A stretch of 64,000 nucleotides of DNA from positions 1,034,609-1,098,608 of the forward strand of contig CAJINV010000018.1 of assembly GCA_905178155.1 (NCBI GenBank), given 5' to 3'. Numbering within the stretch: position 1 is the stretch's first letter; each line of letters begins with the position of its first letter. The position numbers were made by a program, and so were the translations under genes. Positions 1 through 11,100 of the stretch are shown here, piece by piece. This DNA comes from Amoebophrya sp. A120 (taxonomy: Eukaryota > Sar > Dinophyceae > Syndiniales > Amoebophryaceae). The notes under the pieces are model-generated. The model ran no database searches. It saw nothing but the letters and a program-made list of their open reading frames with translations, and was not told the DNA's origin.

Positions 1-243
1 AAAACAAACTTGGCAATACTGGCAAAAGAAAATTCTTCCGTTTGGGCGGCTCTTTTGGCCCCTCAGAGGGTAAGTACTAGACAAATCCAACGCTCCTTCA
101 AATTGACAGTCACACATCTTCGAAGCAGTCATTTTTGCGCAGCGAGCAAGCTCCAAACGAGCTCTGTAGTGTCGGAAACTACTACTCTGTAGCTTCTTCA
201 TCAAAGCTTCAGGCAGATGATCGAAGAGCATAGCCGTCATCAT
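1..243 (-). CDS. possible N-terminal exon, cut by left window edge
   Basis: From an ATG at 243 the minus strand is open for all 81 codons to the window edge. The start reads MMTAMLFDHLPEALMKKL, followed by a Cys/Arg-rich stretch. The leucine-proline spacing near the start is loosely F-box-like, but I would not assign it. It has the orientation of every other host gene here. A GTAAGT on the opposite strand at about 69 resembles a plus-strand donor, so a plus-strand reading cannot be excluded. Low confidence. Confidence 0.25.
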   Translation of the reverse strand, partial: MMTAMLFDHLPEALMKKLQSSSFRHYRARLELARCAKMTASKMCDCQFEGALDLSSTYPLRGQKSRPNGRIFFCQYCQVCF

Positions 244-2199
244 GCTCTCGTTTTCTACTCTTGGTTATCTTCAAAATTTCATTTTTAGAGTTGTGAAACC
301 GTGCCATGTATTCATCAAAACAGGAATACATTTACATCTGTCATTACGAACGTCACGTAGCTCGTCGGCGGGAAGTAAAAAACATACAAAAAAATTCTTT
401 TGGCTACACCTAGTCGTACATTGTAGTTGATTGTGAATCAGTGTGATTTGTAGTTTTGCGTCCAATTGTTCCATTTGCCTTTGCTCAGCTTGTTCAATAG
501 CCGGTTGTGAGTACTAGTACTTAGCTATCGGTCCAAAACAACTTAAATTTGACGTTGACTTGCTTCACTTCTACCAGAAAAGACATAGATTTTCGTTTTT
601 TCCTTTTCGTTTTCGACAAAAAAATATTTGAAATACGCTTTCTCGCAAAAGAATCCCTCCTAGCGTTTCTTCGTTTTGATCTGCATGCCGCCCACTTTCC
701 CGGGTTGCCCCTATCCTGAGCAAAAACGGTCCCACCCCGTATTGATTTATATCAACTTGGGAAATTAAAAAGACAAATCAAAATTTAATTTTTTCTTTTT
801 TTTGCCTGCGGGAGGGGCTCAGCCTCTATTCGGCTACCCGCATGCAAAAAAAAAGAAAAAGAAGAAAAGGAAAAGGGGCAGGGCGCCCGTACACACAAAG
901 AGGTTGACACCCTTCCTCGAGTATGTCGCTCTGCTGAAGCAGCGGAGGCAGGGACAAGTATTATTCTTGCCGCTAGTATAATACTTTCGATTTTTGCGCT
1001 ATTGTCGTGCCATACATACAAAGGACATACAGACATCACGATCCGTAGAGGCTCAACAGGCCTCCAGAGTCGCGACTTCATACATATACTTACAAAACCT
1101 ACATAGACTTTAGCGTAAAAATCTATCTCGGCCTCCCACTGATCAGCAGCGCATGCTTGCCTTACCTCTGCATGCAAAACTGTTGGTGTGTCTTAGAGGT
1201 AATTCAAGCACACAGATACTACAATCATGCATAGTTCGACATACTTCCCTCCTCTTTTGAAAATTTAGAACCCACACCCAGCAGAATATGTTGCCGTCGG
1301 TCTGGTCGGCACTAACCACCCCGGGGCGGCGATAATCGAAATGGTGGCAGTGCCCTTAGCTCATTCTGCTGGACTCGATGAGAACTAAATGCGCAAAAGT
1401 GCGTCGTCCCTAGTTGTGTGTCTTTCCCTTTTCTTGATCAGTCCTTATTGATAAATTCTCCCGGTTGTGCGATGCGACTGCATGTTGGTCCCAGATAGCA
1501 ACATCGGCGCTGTGTGTGAATCGTATCGCCCGTTTGATCTCTGTTGCTATGTGTGACGTGGTCAGGCGCAGTGCGCTTCCACGTCAGTACCTGTCCCGTC
1601 CTGCCCTTGATTCGTATGCACTCTGCCGCACTGCATTTGTAACTCCCGCCATGGATAAACAGATAGCTCCCCGAGCCTGACTGTTACTTTGCTATGATGC
1701 GGCAACACTATAGCAAGGAGATTGCAGACCCGTTCGTATCTGGCGCCTCTTTTTTTTCTTTCCTGCGCCTCTTTCTCTTCTCCTCTTTGCTTCACTTACC
1801 ATTAAATGTGAGTAACAAGAACTATCTATTGTTAAAAATATCTAAAAACAGACGGAATAATGTGTACCTCTCCTACCACGTACCATTCCGCCTCCGTGGA
1901 TGTCAGCACACTGCATCTATCGTTTTTATTCCGTACATCAAAATTTTCTCACTTTATTTCCCTAGGACTTCGCTTTCCTCATGACATGTCTTATTTTTGC
2001 ATGACAATTTCGCATTCAATAGACTAGAGATTATATCAACATTTAGAAAAGACGAGAATCAAAATCATATTTTTACATCAATTGATAGATGCATCTATGT
2101 CCCATATGAGAAAGATCTAAGATTACAAACCACCATTATTAAAATTCATCCCAGCATAAATAGTATCACAGATTGACTCCCGAGAAGAAAATCAAAATT
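244..2199. other. intergenic, nothing assigned
   Basis: Both strands hold only short ORFs of skewed composition, including a 130-codon minus-strand ORF at 785-1177 rich in Phe/Ser from a polypurine/polypyrimidine tract at about 780-890. I see no recognisable protein, RNA gene or introner with paired TIRs. AT-rich sequence from about 1800 leads into a decayed introner. Confidence 0.5.
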
Positions 2200-2212
2200 T
2201 AATTTTTGATGC

Positions 2213-2418
2213 GCATGACAAGTTTCGGCTCGCAATGAAGTCCTGTTTAGCTAGTGCAGCAGCATCACGGTTCCGGCATAGATATCATCCTGATTCGAGC
2301 ATCACAAATCTCATAACGCCACTGGAAAAGGCTCCTCATGGGTTTCCACATGAGAAACATTTTTAAGCATGCAGATTTGCATGACAACTCTGGGATGAAG
2401 ACGTTTTGGCACAGCATA
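2213..2418. mobile_element. decayed family-B introner remnant
   Basis: Internal words typical of family B (GCATGACAA, TTTAGCTAGTGCAGCAGCATCAC, then ACAACTCTGGGATGAAGACGT) are in the usual order, ending near CATA at 2418. No left TIR or target duplication was found, so it is truncated or heavily mutated. Confidence 0.55.
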
Positions 2419-5400
2419 GCCCCATCGGGTTGTTCAGGTTCTTCAACGAAATCTTCGCCTTGCTCTTGTTCGCCTGGTTTTCCTTTTGCTTTTGCTATGA
2501 CAGTGCACAACTCCCCCTCCCGCTCACTTGTCATGCAAAATACCCAAAGTGCCTCTTCACTTTTGCCACTGTTTGCATGACAAGCTCTGGTGGCCCAAAG
2601 AAATAGCATGTCATTTCAGTGCCAATCTGTCATGCAAAACCGGCACTCTTGCTGATGCTTGTGTTGCCGTTCATGCTATACATTCGGGGGAGGGTGAGCT
2701 GTGCACTCTGATATTTCCCCGAGAAAGAGCACCGCCCCGCCCATCAAGAGGAACAGAATGGCGATGATGCAAAACAGGTAGATCACGCCACCGTAGGTCC
2801 CCAGCCCATACATCCAGTTGTTCTGCTCCATCCGCTTCTTCGCCCTCGCACGCTTGCGCTCCTTCGCCTTGGCCTTGGCCTCGGATTGGGTTGATTTTGC
2901 TTGCAGCAGCTGCTGCTCGTCGTGTACGGTCTTCTGCACCAGATTGAAGTCCTGCATGGAAATCTTGGGCAACGGACCGAAGGGCATGATGACGATGTCG
3001 GTTAAGTCCTCCGGCACGTTCTTCTGGAGCCATTCCTGGATGTAGGGCATCAGCCCTAAACTATCCACGAGTAAAAACAGCTACCTAGCAGGGCATGTAA
3101 TTATTTGGAATGCAAAAATAAATAGGAAGCAAAATCTGCGATGGAGGGCATGCCCATTTGTATAGCAGGTTGCAGCTTAGGAGCGGTCCATGTAACATCA
3201 CAGATGAACGAAGCCCTGTAGTTCAGTCTCAGTGTATCTGTATTCATTTCTCCATTACAAATCAATATGCAACCTGGTACTAGTTGTGGCTGTTTTCTGT
3301 GTGATATGGGTTCTCCGGGTTTACCAGACCGCCCTCAACAAACTCCTCCACATCTCCGCTATTCCCTGAAAATTAACCAGCCCCATCCAGTTCTTTGTCA
3401 TGCAAAACATGTATATAAATTCTGTGTCTGTGATGCAAAAAGTGGATCATGGGGATGGTTAATTTTTAAGGAATATCCGTTGTCCATTTCTACCAGGCAC
3501 TTTATCAAGTGTAAAAATGTCTGGGTCTGGAAGAGTCGGGGCTTGTCATGCACATTTTGCATGACGCGTGAGGTCTGTGATGCTGGTGCTAGCATCACAG
3601 ATTTTTTGAGAGCTTCTTGATGCTAATTACGCATGAGAAATGCAGCCCTCTCCGCGTACCAGGAACTGACTCCTCTTGCTGCTTATGCAACACAGACATT
3701 TTTAGAATCCGCAGACAGCATTACAAGCTCCACGCTCCCAGACCCAGACATATTTGCAATCCATACACTTCGACCACTGCCCAACGATCAGAGAGTCCTG
3801 CACAAAACGCGGCTCAATCTTCTGTTGCTGATAGTTGTTGTAGGTAGTTTTTCATTTCACGTCATGACTTTAGCATCAACATGCAGCATATTACACCATT
3901 TCGATTTATTTTCATATGTCATTGAAGATTCGGCATCACAAATCCAAGCGATGGAGGTCGAGTTGGTTCCACGCTGGTCAAAAAGGTCCACTTCTAGTGC
4001 TAAACTATGTAAATTAATACGTCTATCGTGAAGACGTCTAGCAATTTCGTGAGCTTGGTCTGCATCTCTGGCCCGCCCATCTGCAGCGTCATGCGCGCCA
4101 GGTACATGCACAGCATGGTATCAAATGCAAAAGTGTCTGGGTCTGGAAGAATGCAACTTGTGATGCTGCATTTGGATTCCAAAAAAATCTGTATTGCATG
4201 AGTAGCAAAGGGAATGCAATTTTTGCTCCGCTGAGAAGGCATTTGTCATGCGGAATACGCATCAAGAAGCCCTCAAAAAATCTGTATTGCTAGGGTATGC
4301 ATCACGGACCTCATGGCTCATGCAAAACGTGCATGACAAGTGTCAGAAGCTTCCAGACCCAGACATTTTTACAGTTGATACATGGACTTGTCTTGCATCT
4401 CCGAAGCAGTGTCTGTTGTGTCCGCGAAGATCGGCTTCGCACCGAGGTCCACGTAGTGCGGCAGCGGGGGTAGTGGTTTCCCGTTCGGCATCATCTGCGG
4501 TATGCTGTGCAAAAGTATCGCTACTCTCGTACTAATTGCAAATATGCATGACAAATCTTCTTCCTAAGGTAAAAAATAAAGCATTACAAATTGCATTTGT
4601 CATGCTGAGCAAATTTGCAATGCAGTTTACACTAGTACGATGCTTTTGTATTGCATATGCGGGTTGGGAGGTGGATTTGGATTCCCGGCCTCCATGTTTG
4701 ATTTGGAGGATTCTAGCTTCTCGTATCCTGAGTAAAAACGTACCCACACCAGAGATGTAATGCAGATTTGCAACGACAGGAAGACTTGTAATGCGCATCC
4801 CCATGAGAGCCATTTCCAATCCTGTTTTGGAATTTTTGATGCTGTGAACAGGATGAGCACATGAGTCTGTGATGCGGCTGCACTTGCGAACCTGCACTAC
4901 ACTGCATAGTGCAACTTGTCATGCGTGACTCACAAAACTCCTAGGTTTGTGTTGCAAAATCCCCATCCTGACTCTGGTGTGGGTACGTTTTTACTCAGGA
5001 TATCTCGGGGTCCACGTCCGCATCCAGATCCGAGTCGTCATCCAACGCAGCCTCGTCGTCCTATCAACAAAAGGAAAAACCCCTCCTCCCCATACTCAAG
5101 CTGGAAATTTGTAATGCTGATTTGTGACCGCAAGCCATGTTGTCATGCTAGAAGGCAAAAGATGCGGACTGTAGTGCTGGCTCACGGGGGAAGGCCTTGC
5201 ATCTTCAGCATGACAGAAGGCAAATGGAAGCGCGAAGCAGCATGACGAACTACCTGCAAATAAGGCCACAATTGCGTCTCTTGCCTTTCTAGCAATACAA
5301 ACCGATAATTGCGTACGCAAATACAGCATCACAAATTTCCAGTCCGATATGGGGAGAGGTGAAGATTTTTCCTCACAATACGTCCGGACTTGTAGTTCCT

Positions 5401-5702
5401 GCGGGTTCGTCGTCGTCCTCTTGCTCTGCAGCGGTTTTCGCTGCGTCCTCGGTTGCAGCTGGAAATAGATGAAGATTTTTGGGCTCGAAAAGGTAAATGA
5501 AATGTTGCACTATAAAAATGCTGATAGCGCGAATCACATGTCCTTACGTTCATATGCACGAACAATTTGAAGACCCACCAGCGTCGGAAAAAAGATCAAT
5601 TATACCGGAATCATCGCTATCCTCCTTTGCTCTTGCTTGCAATGCGCCGAGAGATGACAGCAGCAGAACACGCGTCAGCGAGCGTTTTGATGGAAGTAAC
5701 AT
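2265..5702 (-). CDS. unrecognised protein with signal peptide, acidic region and one membrane span
   Basis: Eleven exons assembled by hand: 5702-5579, 5458-5381, 5061-5003, 4723-4658, 4500-4381, 4118-4021, 3827-3766, 3502-3476, 3359-3307, 3061-2714 and about 2495-2419. The start MLLPSKRSLTRVLLLSSL looks like a signal peptide. It is followed by an acidic stretch (EDDDEPAGTTSPDDEAALDD), a Pro-rich part (PNPPPNPQMMPNGKPLPPLP), then a Lys/Arg/Ala-rich helix and a membrane segment (VIYLFCIIAILFLLMGGAVL) near 2780. Two introns look canonical: 5578-5459 (GTGGGT...CAG) and 4020-3828 (GTATTA...CAG). The others are introners whose exact removal keeps the frame, except the degenerate one at 3062-3306. 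The topology suggests a type I membrane protein. The last exon's frame and the stop are uncertain. I recognise no family. Confidence 0.7.
2496..2713. mobile_element. introner, family D
   Basis: TIRs TATGACAGTGCACAACTCCC and its complement ending GTGCACTCTGATA. Flanks TTTGC/TTTCC match 4 of 5. It splits the last two exons of the membrane-protein gene just after the transmembrane segment. Confidence 0.8.
3062..3306. mobile_element. degenerate introner, B-like ends
   Basis: Ends TATCCACGAGTAAAAACAGC and GGCTGTTTTCTGTGTGATA form a weak inverted repeat. No clear target duplication. It lies between exon segments encoding VEEFVEGGLVNPENP and LGLMPYIQEWLQ. Confidence 0.55.
3360..3475. mobile_element. 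introner, family I (shortest, 116 bp)
   Basis: TIRs TATTCCCTGAAAATTAACCA and GGTTAATTTTTAAGGAATA. Flanks TCCGC/TCCGT match 4 of 5. Removal with one flank joins LVEMDNG to DVEEFVEG in frame. Confidence 0.8.
3503..3765. mobile_element. introner, family A
   Basis: Left end TATCAAGTGTAAAAATGTCT, right end CAGACATATTTGCAATCCATA. Exact 5-bp duplication CACTT on both sides. Removal joins VGQWSK to CLVEMDNG in frame. Confidence 0.9.
4119..4380. mobile_element. introner, family A
   Basis: Left TATCAAATGCAAAAGTGTCT, right ending TTTTTACAGTTGATA. Exact duplication CATGG. Removal joins ASEMQDKS to MLCMYLARM in frame. Confidence 0.92.
4501..4657. mobile_element. introner, family C
   Basis: Left TATGCTGTGCAAAAGTATCG, right TTTTGTATTGCATA. 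Exact duplication TGCGG. Removal joins NPNPPPNPQ to MMPNGKPLPP in frame. Confidence 0.9.
4724..5002. mobile_element. introner, family B
   Basis: TIRs TATCCTGAGTAAAAACGTAC and GTACGTTTTTACTCAGGATA are perfect complements. Exact duplication TCTCG. Removal joins LDADVDPE to KLESSKSN in frame. Confidence 0.95.
5062..5380. mobile_element. introner, family E
   Basis: Left TATCAACAAAAGGAAAAACC, right GATTTTTCCTCACAATA, with the CCCTCCTCCCCATA / TATGGGGAGAGG core of the family. Exact duplication CGTCC. Removal joins GTTSPD to DEAALDDD in frame. Confidence 0.9.
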
Positions 5703-8124
5703 CTTTCGTGGTCTGGCTCTGGAGGTGTTGACGAGTCGATTCTACAACGACCTCAGAAAAAGTCTTTTCGCCGAGCCAGGTGCCACCAGCCAAAATGGTG
5801 ACGACCTACTGCAGTGCTTGCGGTGTGCCAGGTAGGTTGTCTCGCCTAGTGCAAAACACCCCTAGCGCTGACTAGTGGCGGGAACGAGGCGCGGTGCTTT
5901 TCTAACACACTTGACATAGTCAGTAGGCACTTTGCTCTCCAAGTCGCTGCTGCAATTTAGCGCACTACGCAAAAGATCAAAACATCATCCACAACGGAGC
6001 TAACGGGCTCCACCGCAGGCGCCTGCAGACACAAATGAACAATGCCACTACGAACAGGGGGGGATGGTAACTACCAACGCCTGTCCCCACTACATCGAAC
6101 TCCACGCACTGCTCTGCAGCAGATGTAATTGGAAATAAATCGCGACAACACCCCTGCAGGGCCCAGCACCGAAACAAACAAACCACCGCAGAGGCCGTTG
6201 GCGCCAGCTGCCAAAGACCCAACTCTGAGGAGCACCCATGCCATCTCCACAGTGCGCTGCGTAGCAGCGGGCGAGGCAATACAACCAGACAGCGGCGAGC
6301 CCGAGCAGCCTTGCACGGTCGCGCCGGCCACTGAAGGCAACACCCCAGAGTGAGAAAGGGGATTTGATGAAAAGGTGAAGGCGCCGGAGCCTGGCCGACA
6401 ACATACTTCGCGCCACCCTCCCTCCGAAGCGCCCCCCTGGCTCTTCACGGGAGGGGCGCAGGCCGGGCGCGCGGGGCGGCTTCCTTGGCTTGCCGGGAGG
6501 GGGCGGCCAAGGGGGGGCGGGGGGCCCGAAGCAGGCCGCCGGCCCGTCCCGCGCACAAAAGAACTGCGCCCAACCGCGGGAGGGCCCTCGGGCCCGCCCC
6601 ACCCGCTGGACCGGCAAGGGCTGCAAAAGGGCTCGCCCCGGGCCGCGCGCACACCGCGGGGCCGTCTATGCGCGGGGGGGCGGGGGGCGCGCGCGGCGGG
6701 CGGGCAGCCAGCAAGCGAGAGGGCGGCGCGGCTTCTTTGACGCTGCCCGGTTTTGGGCCCATCCATCAGGGTGGCGATGTTCTCCCTCGGGCCGCCGGCC
6801 CGGCGCAGTCGATTCATGCCGAAAGTCTTTGGCTAACAGGCGAGGCCGCGGCTAGCGGCGGCGCATACCGCGCCACCGGGTGCGGTCGAAGGAAGACGAA
6901 GCGCCAAGGCCCACCGGCACGCAGGCAGCACCCCCGGCCGGCGAGCCGCTACACCCAAGCCGGCGCCAAGGCCAGGCGCGGCAATGGTGGGCGCTCCGTG
7001 CCAGTCGAGTGCCCACGGACAGATAACGCGCGCCGCTTGCTGCAATAATCTCCGCCGGCGAAAGTCCTACCTTCAGCAAGGCGGTCGGCATCCGTAAGAT
7101 AGAATACAGGCGCCAGGCGAATCGTCTCGCGTGCGCCGTAGCGCTGACCCATAGGGCGCAACACTGCACAAGGGCAACCCGATTTCGCGCGCTGGGGCTG
7201 CATGCCAATGCCCAGGCAAGGCGGGCCACAACCCCGCCCGAAAGAAGGGGCCAAGCGCGCGCCCCCTGCGTCGGCTTGAAATAAATCCCAAGGGGGAGGG
7301 GCGCCGCTCGGCCGCCCCTCTCAAGCTACAGCGGCAGGCCGACAAAGGCGCGCCCGCCTATTTATAAGCACCCACGAAGGCATTGCCCTGCGGCGTCTGT
7401 CCGAAATAACAGCACGGACACACTTCCCACAAACAAGGGGCCGGCGTGCCGGGCCCTCGGCTGATTGCGCTGGCGGCCCGAATGAGAAAGGGCCGCCGCG
7501 TTCGCGGCCGGCCCAGCGAGAAGGATGGAGCCGGGGGCAGGGCGGCTGGCGCCACGCGCCGCGTAATGTTTGATCGGGTGGCCTCTGGCGATTGCTTCCC
7601 CCCCTATCTCGCTCGCCTTGCTTGGGGCGCGGGGGGCGCCTGGCTGCCCGGCCTTTGTTTTCACCCGGACGCCGGCCCCTCTAGTCTGCCGCGTGCAAAG
7701 CAGGCGCCACTGTACGCGAGCGCCACGGGGGGCCCGCCGAAAGAGAAGGAGGAGCCCCAGCGCTGGGGGCGCTCTCTCTTTGCGCCGGCGCGGTAGCTGT
7801 GGCGAGCGAAGATTCTGCCGTGAATGCATTCCGGAAAAACACGAAGAGACGCTTACGGAACATGGCAAACTGGGAACACCTGTATGCCGGAGGACCATTA
7901 CTCCTCAGCCACGCGACGAGATGCATTCGCGTTTAACATCGACGTGAAGACTGTCGTGTTTATTCATAAATATATTGGGTTTTATCTTTCCGATCTTCGA
8001 GTAGAGCCAGGCCAAGGCAAATAAGGCGGATTTCCCAGAAATCAAGTAACAACAGCACACATCCTTCTTCGTCTTCATCATCAAAAATGAATTAATATGA
8101 AAATGATATCTATCAAGTCAGTCC
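5703..8124. other. intergenic with a very GC-rich island (about 6060-7800)
   Basis: Upstream of the membrane-protein start, the sequence becomes strikingly G+C rich with long G and C runs. All six frames then carry overlapping Ala/Arg/Pro/Gly ORFs up to 248 codons, as expected from composition alone. No family, no introner and no exon structure is recognisable. Beyond about 7930 the sequence returns to average composition up to the glycosyltransferase stop codon. Confidence 0.6.
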
Positions 8125-11100
8125 TCAATCCAGGCACTGCTGCGTGCCGAGCGGATCCACTTCCAGACACCTCATCGGGTATTGTATGGTGTTGTTCGAG
8201 TACTCAAGAATCCACGCACTGCTACTCGAGTGAACAAACTGTGGCACAGCGACCTCATCCGCACCAACAGGGCGGCCACTTCCACCTGGCGTCTGCACGT
8301 CAAACTCCACCTCTCCGTTCTTTTCCACACTACTTTCCCCCCTATTTCCACCGAAAAGCGTTACGTCCCGTGAAAAAGAGTACCGACCGTGCGTGTCCAC
8401 GCACCGGGCGCCCCGCACCAACGCGCGCTGCACCAGCTGCGTCGCCGACTCGGACTCCCAGCCCGGAAGTTGGGGAAGAGGCTGGAGTGAAATCGTTCCA
8501 GTGGACGCCGCGACCTGTTCTACGTGATTTTTCCCCCCTGGTCGTTCGGGCGGTGTTAAATCGTCCCAAGTAGAAGTTGTACTTATTATACTATCGTCCG
8601 CATTAGTTTTAGTACCACCCATCCACCTCCCGCAAACCGCATTAGATTTGGAGTTGGCACCTCCGCTTTGTTGAAGTTGATCGTGCTCGTGCTCGACCAC
8701 CGGCACCACCTGACGTAGCGAGCACTGGTAAAGTGCCCGGTACTCCGCGGTTCGAAACTTCGGCGCCTTCAGTAGTTCCCCCGCGGTCGAGTAGGACACG
8801 ACCAGTGCGTCGCGTTCCAGCTCCTGTTTGTCCACCAAACACAAGCCCCGGTACCGCCACCGGTGCACGCGGAAGATTTCCCGCGCGGTCAGGCTGTGCG
8901 TGACAAACCGGCACTTCTTCGCGGGCTGCTCCTTCGAGCGAAATGATGTGTGTCTTCGCGTGTCAGTAGAGAACTCGCTGTCCAAGCCGTACTGCGCCAC
9001 GTCCACGCCGCCCCACTTTCGCAGACAGCCCGCGAGCATCACGTCCTCCATGCCCGCGCCCCCGACGCCCCGGATGGCTTCCAGGAGGCAGAAGGACGAC
9101 CAGATGCCCGCTTTCGCGATCAAGCCCCGCGAAAGAAAGTACCCGCCGCCGCCGGACGCGAAGAACGAATTTTTTCCGTACCGCCCCTCCGCGACCTGCG
9201 GCATATGGATGTGTCAGGATCGAAGTCGTCAAAGTTGAAATAATTTGTAATGCATAAAATGCATGACGCGCGGTACGTTTGTTGCAGAGCAGGCAAGTGA
9301 GGCCTATTGTAAGCCTGTTTGGGGTTAGAGCTCGAGCTGCTACAGTAGCATGAGAAAGTCAGTCTTGTTTGCCTAAACAGCATGACAAACTGGATTTAGG
9401 AACCACCAAAATTTGTCATGCGCCACTTGGAAACTGGGTTCCAACTGGCATCCATTTTATGCATGACAAATCATTTCAACTTTGTCGATTTCAAAGCTGA
9501 CGCGTCCATACGGCACCCCTAAGTAGTACATCTTCCGCGAGTCCGTGAAGCAGGAAAGCCGCTCGAGCAGAGCGGACGTGTGCACGTGGGAATCCGCGTC
9601 CGCTTTCATGTACCAGTGACACAAGTCCCGGTAGACGGGATTTCGTCCCAGTACCTCGAACATGCGGAAGGTGCGAAGGGGAAGGTGTGCGTAGTCCGTC
9701 TCCAAGTCCTCTTCGAACGTGACGGTTGGCACGCGCCTGTCCTCGCGGAACGACTCCTGCGTCGCGATGGTCCCGGGGGGCTCGAGGAAAAAAACCGCAA
9801 TGTCAGAGCTGTTCCTCGCCCATGTGTCTCTTGCCGCCCGAGCGGTGTCGATGTAGGACTTTTTCCGGAAGGAAACCGGGATGAAAATGCACAGGAAAAA
9901 CTTCGGGTCGGGCTTTGGTTTCTTCTGCAGCTGCAGGTTTTCCAGAATCTCGTCCGAAACCGGTAATCTGACCGGGGAAATCTTCGGGCCGGAGGACACA
10001 GTTGCGGTGGTCGCGATCAGTTGGCTTGTCGCATTTTTCTCGTGCTCGTCCTCAGAGTTGAACCAATTGCTGAGGTTTTTTGCGAACGTTTCGCCAATTT
10101 TGGCTCGCATAGTCTCGATTTCTTCCATGTGGCGCCTCATCTTCGGGTCAGCATCTTCATCTTGTTCCGGGAAGATTCTGTTTGAAGCGGCTTTATTCTT
10201 GTTGATCTTGATCTTGTTCCAATGTTTCTTTCCCTGCGGCGGCTTTACCACCGCGGGTTCGTCCAACCAGGGAACGATGGGGTTCGTGTTTATTATTTCA
10301 TCCCTAGCAGTTTCTACTAGAGGGCTGACCTCGAGCTCGTCGTTCGTCGATGAAGATACTGTACCAGTTATTGCTTCAATAACATCATCCACAGTTGCGG
10401 TAGGCTCTGCTGCGTCCGCATTCTTCTCTGACAGGTGCGACATGTGATAGTACTCTGTGTCATTTGTCATAGTAGAAACTTCTGACGTCTCTGCCGCGGG
10501 CGGTATGATTTTCTCTACATTGAGGTAACCAAAAGGCTCTACGTCTTCACTTTCTTCCTTCGCTGCGGTTTCCGGAGCTGCAGCACTGGCGGGGTCATTT
10601 GCGATATCCTCTTCCAAAGTTGTATCTGTACTCTCTGTTGGCTGCTTAAAAAAGTCCGAGAAAATCGGCACATCCACGGAATGCGACGCAAGGAGCTGGG
10701 CTCCGTAGACCAGTTTCGACAAAGACCGCGTCTCCTCTTCGCGCGCACGAAGCAATAGTTCCGAGGCAGTTGTAGGAGTGGTTCCACTTGCGGGAGAAGA
10801 TGATGGATAACTTTTGGCAACTTCCTCCACCTCGTCGTCCTCTCCGCTTCCATCCTCTGCACCCGAACTTCCTCCCCACCAGGAGCTAAAGAACGACGAG
10901 GACGATCCTGTGCCACCACCGGAGGAAGTGCTCATCCCCGCAGCTTTACGTCGTCGCTTTTTCACCACAATCTGGTCGAAGAACGGCAGCGCCACACTCC
11001 CCTCGCCGTCTATCCTGAGTCAAAACGTCCTCACCCCAGAGTTGTCACGCAGATCTGCATGCTAAAAAAGTTTCTCACGCGGAGCCCCATGAGAAGCATT

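Noticed and set aside
785-1177. 130-codon minus-strand ORF as a gene
   Set aside because: Its C-terminal half derives from a polypyrimidine tract, and no splice partner, motif or conserved composition was found.
4724-5002. Family-B introners as ordinary GT-AG introns (GTAAAA...CAG inside the TIRs)
   Set aside because: Splicing there would leave about 17 bases and break the frame at every tested site; exact excision keeps it.
5497-5835. 112-codon plus-strand ORF
   Set aside because: The minus strand here encodes a convincing signal-peptide exon that splices in phase to the rest of the gene; no homology supports the plus ORF.
6071-7048. Overlapping ORFs of up to 248 codons on both strands
   Set aside because: All frames are open because the island is GC-rich. 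The products are Ala/Arg/Pro/Gly low complexity without motifs.
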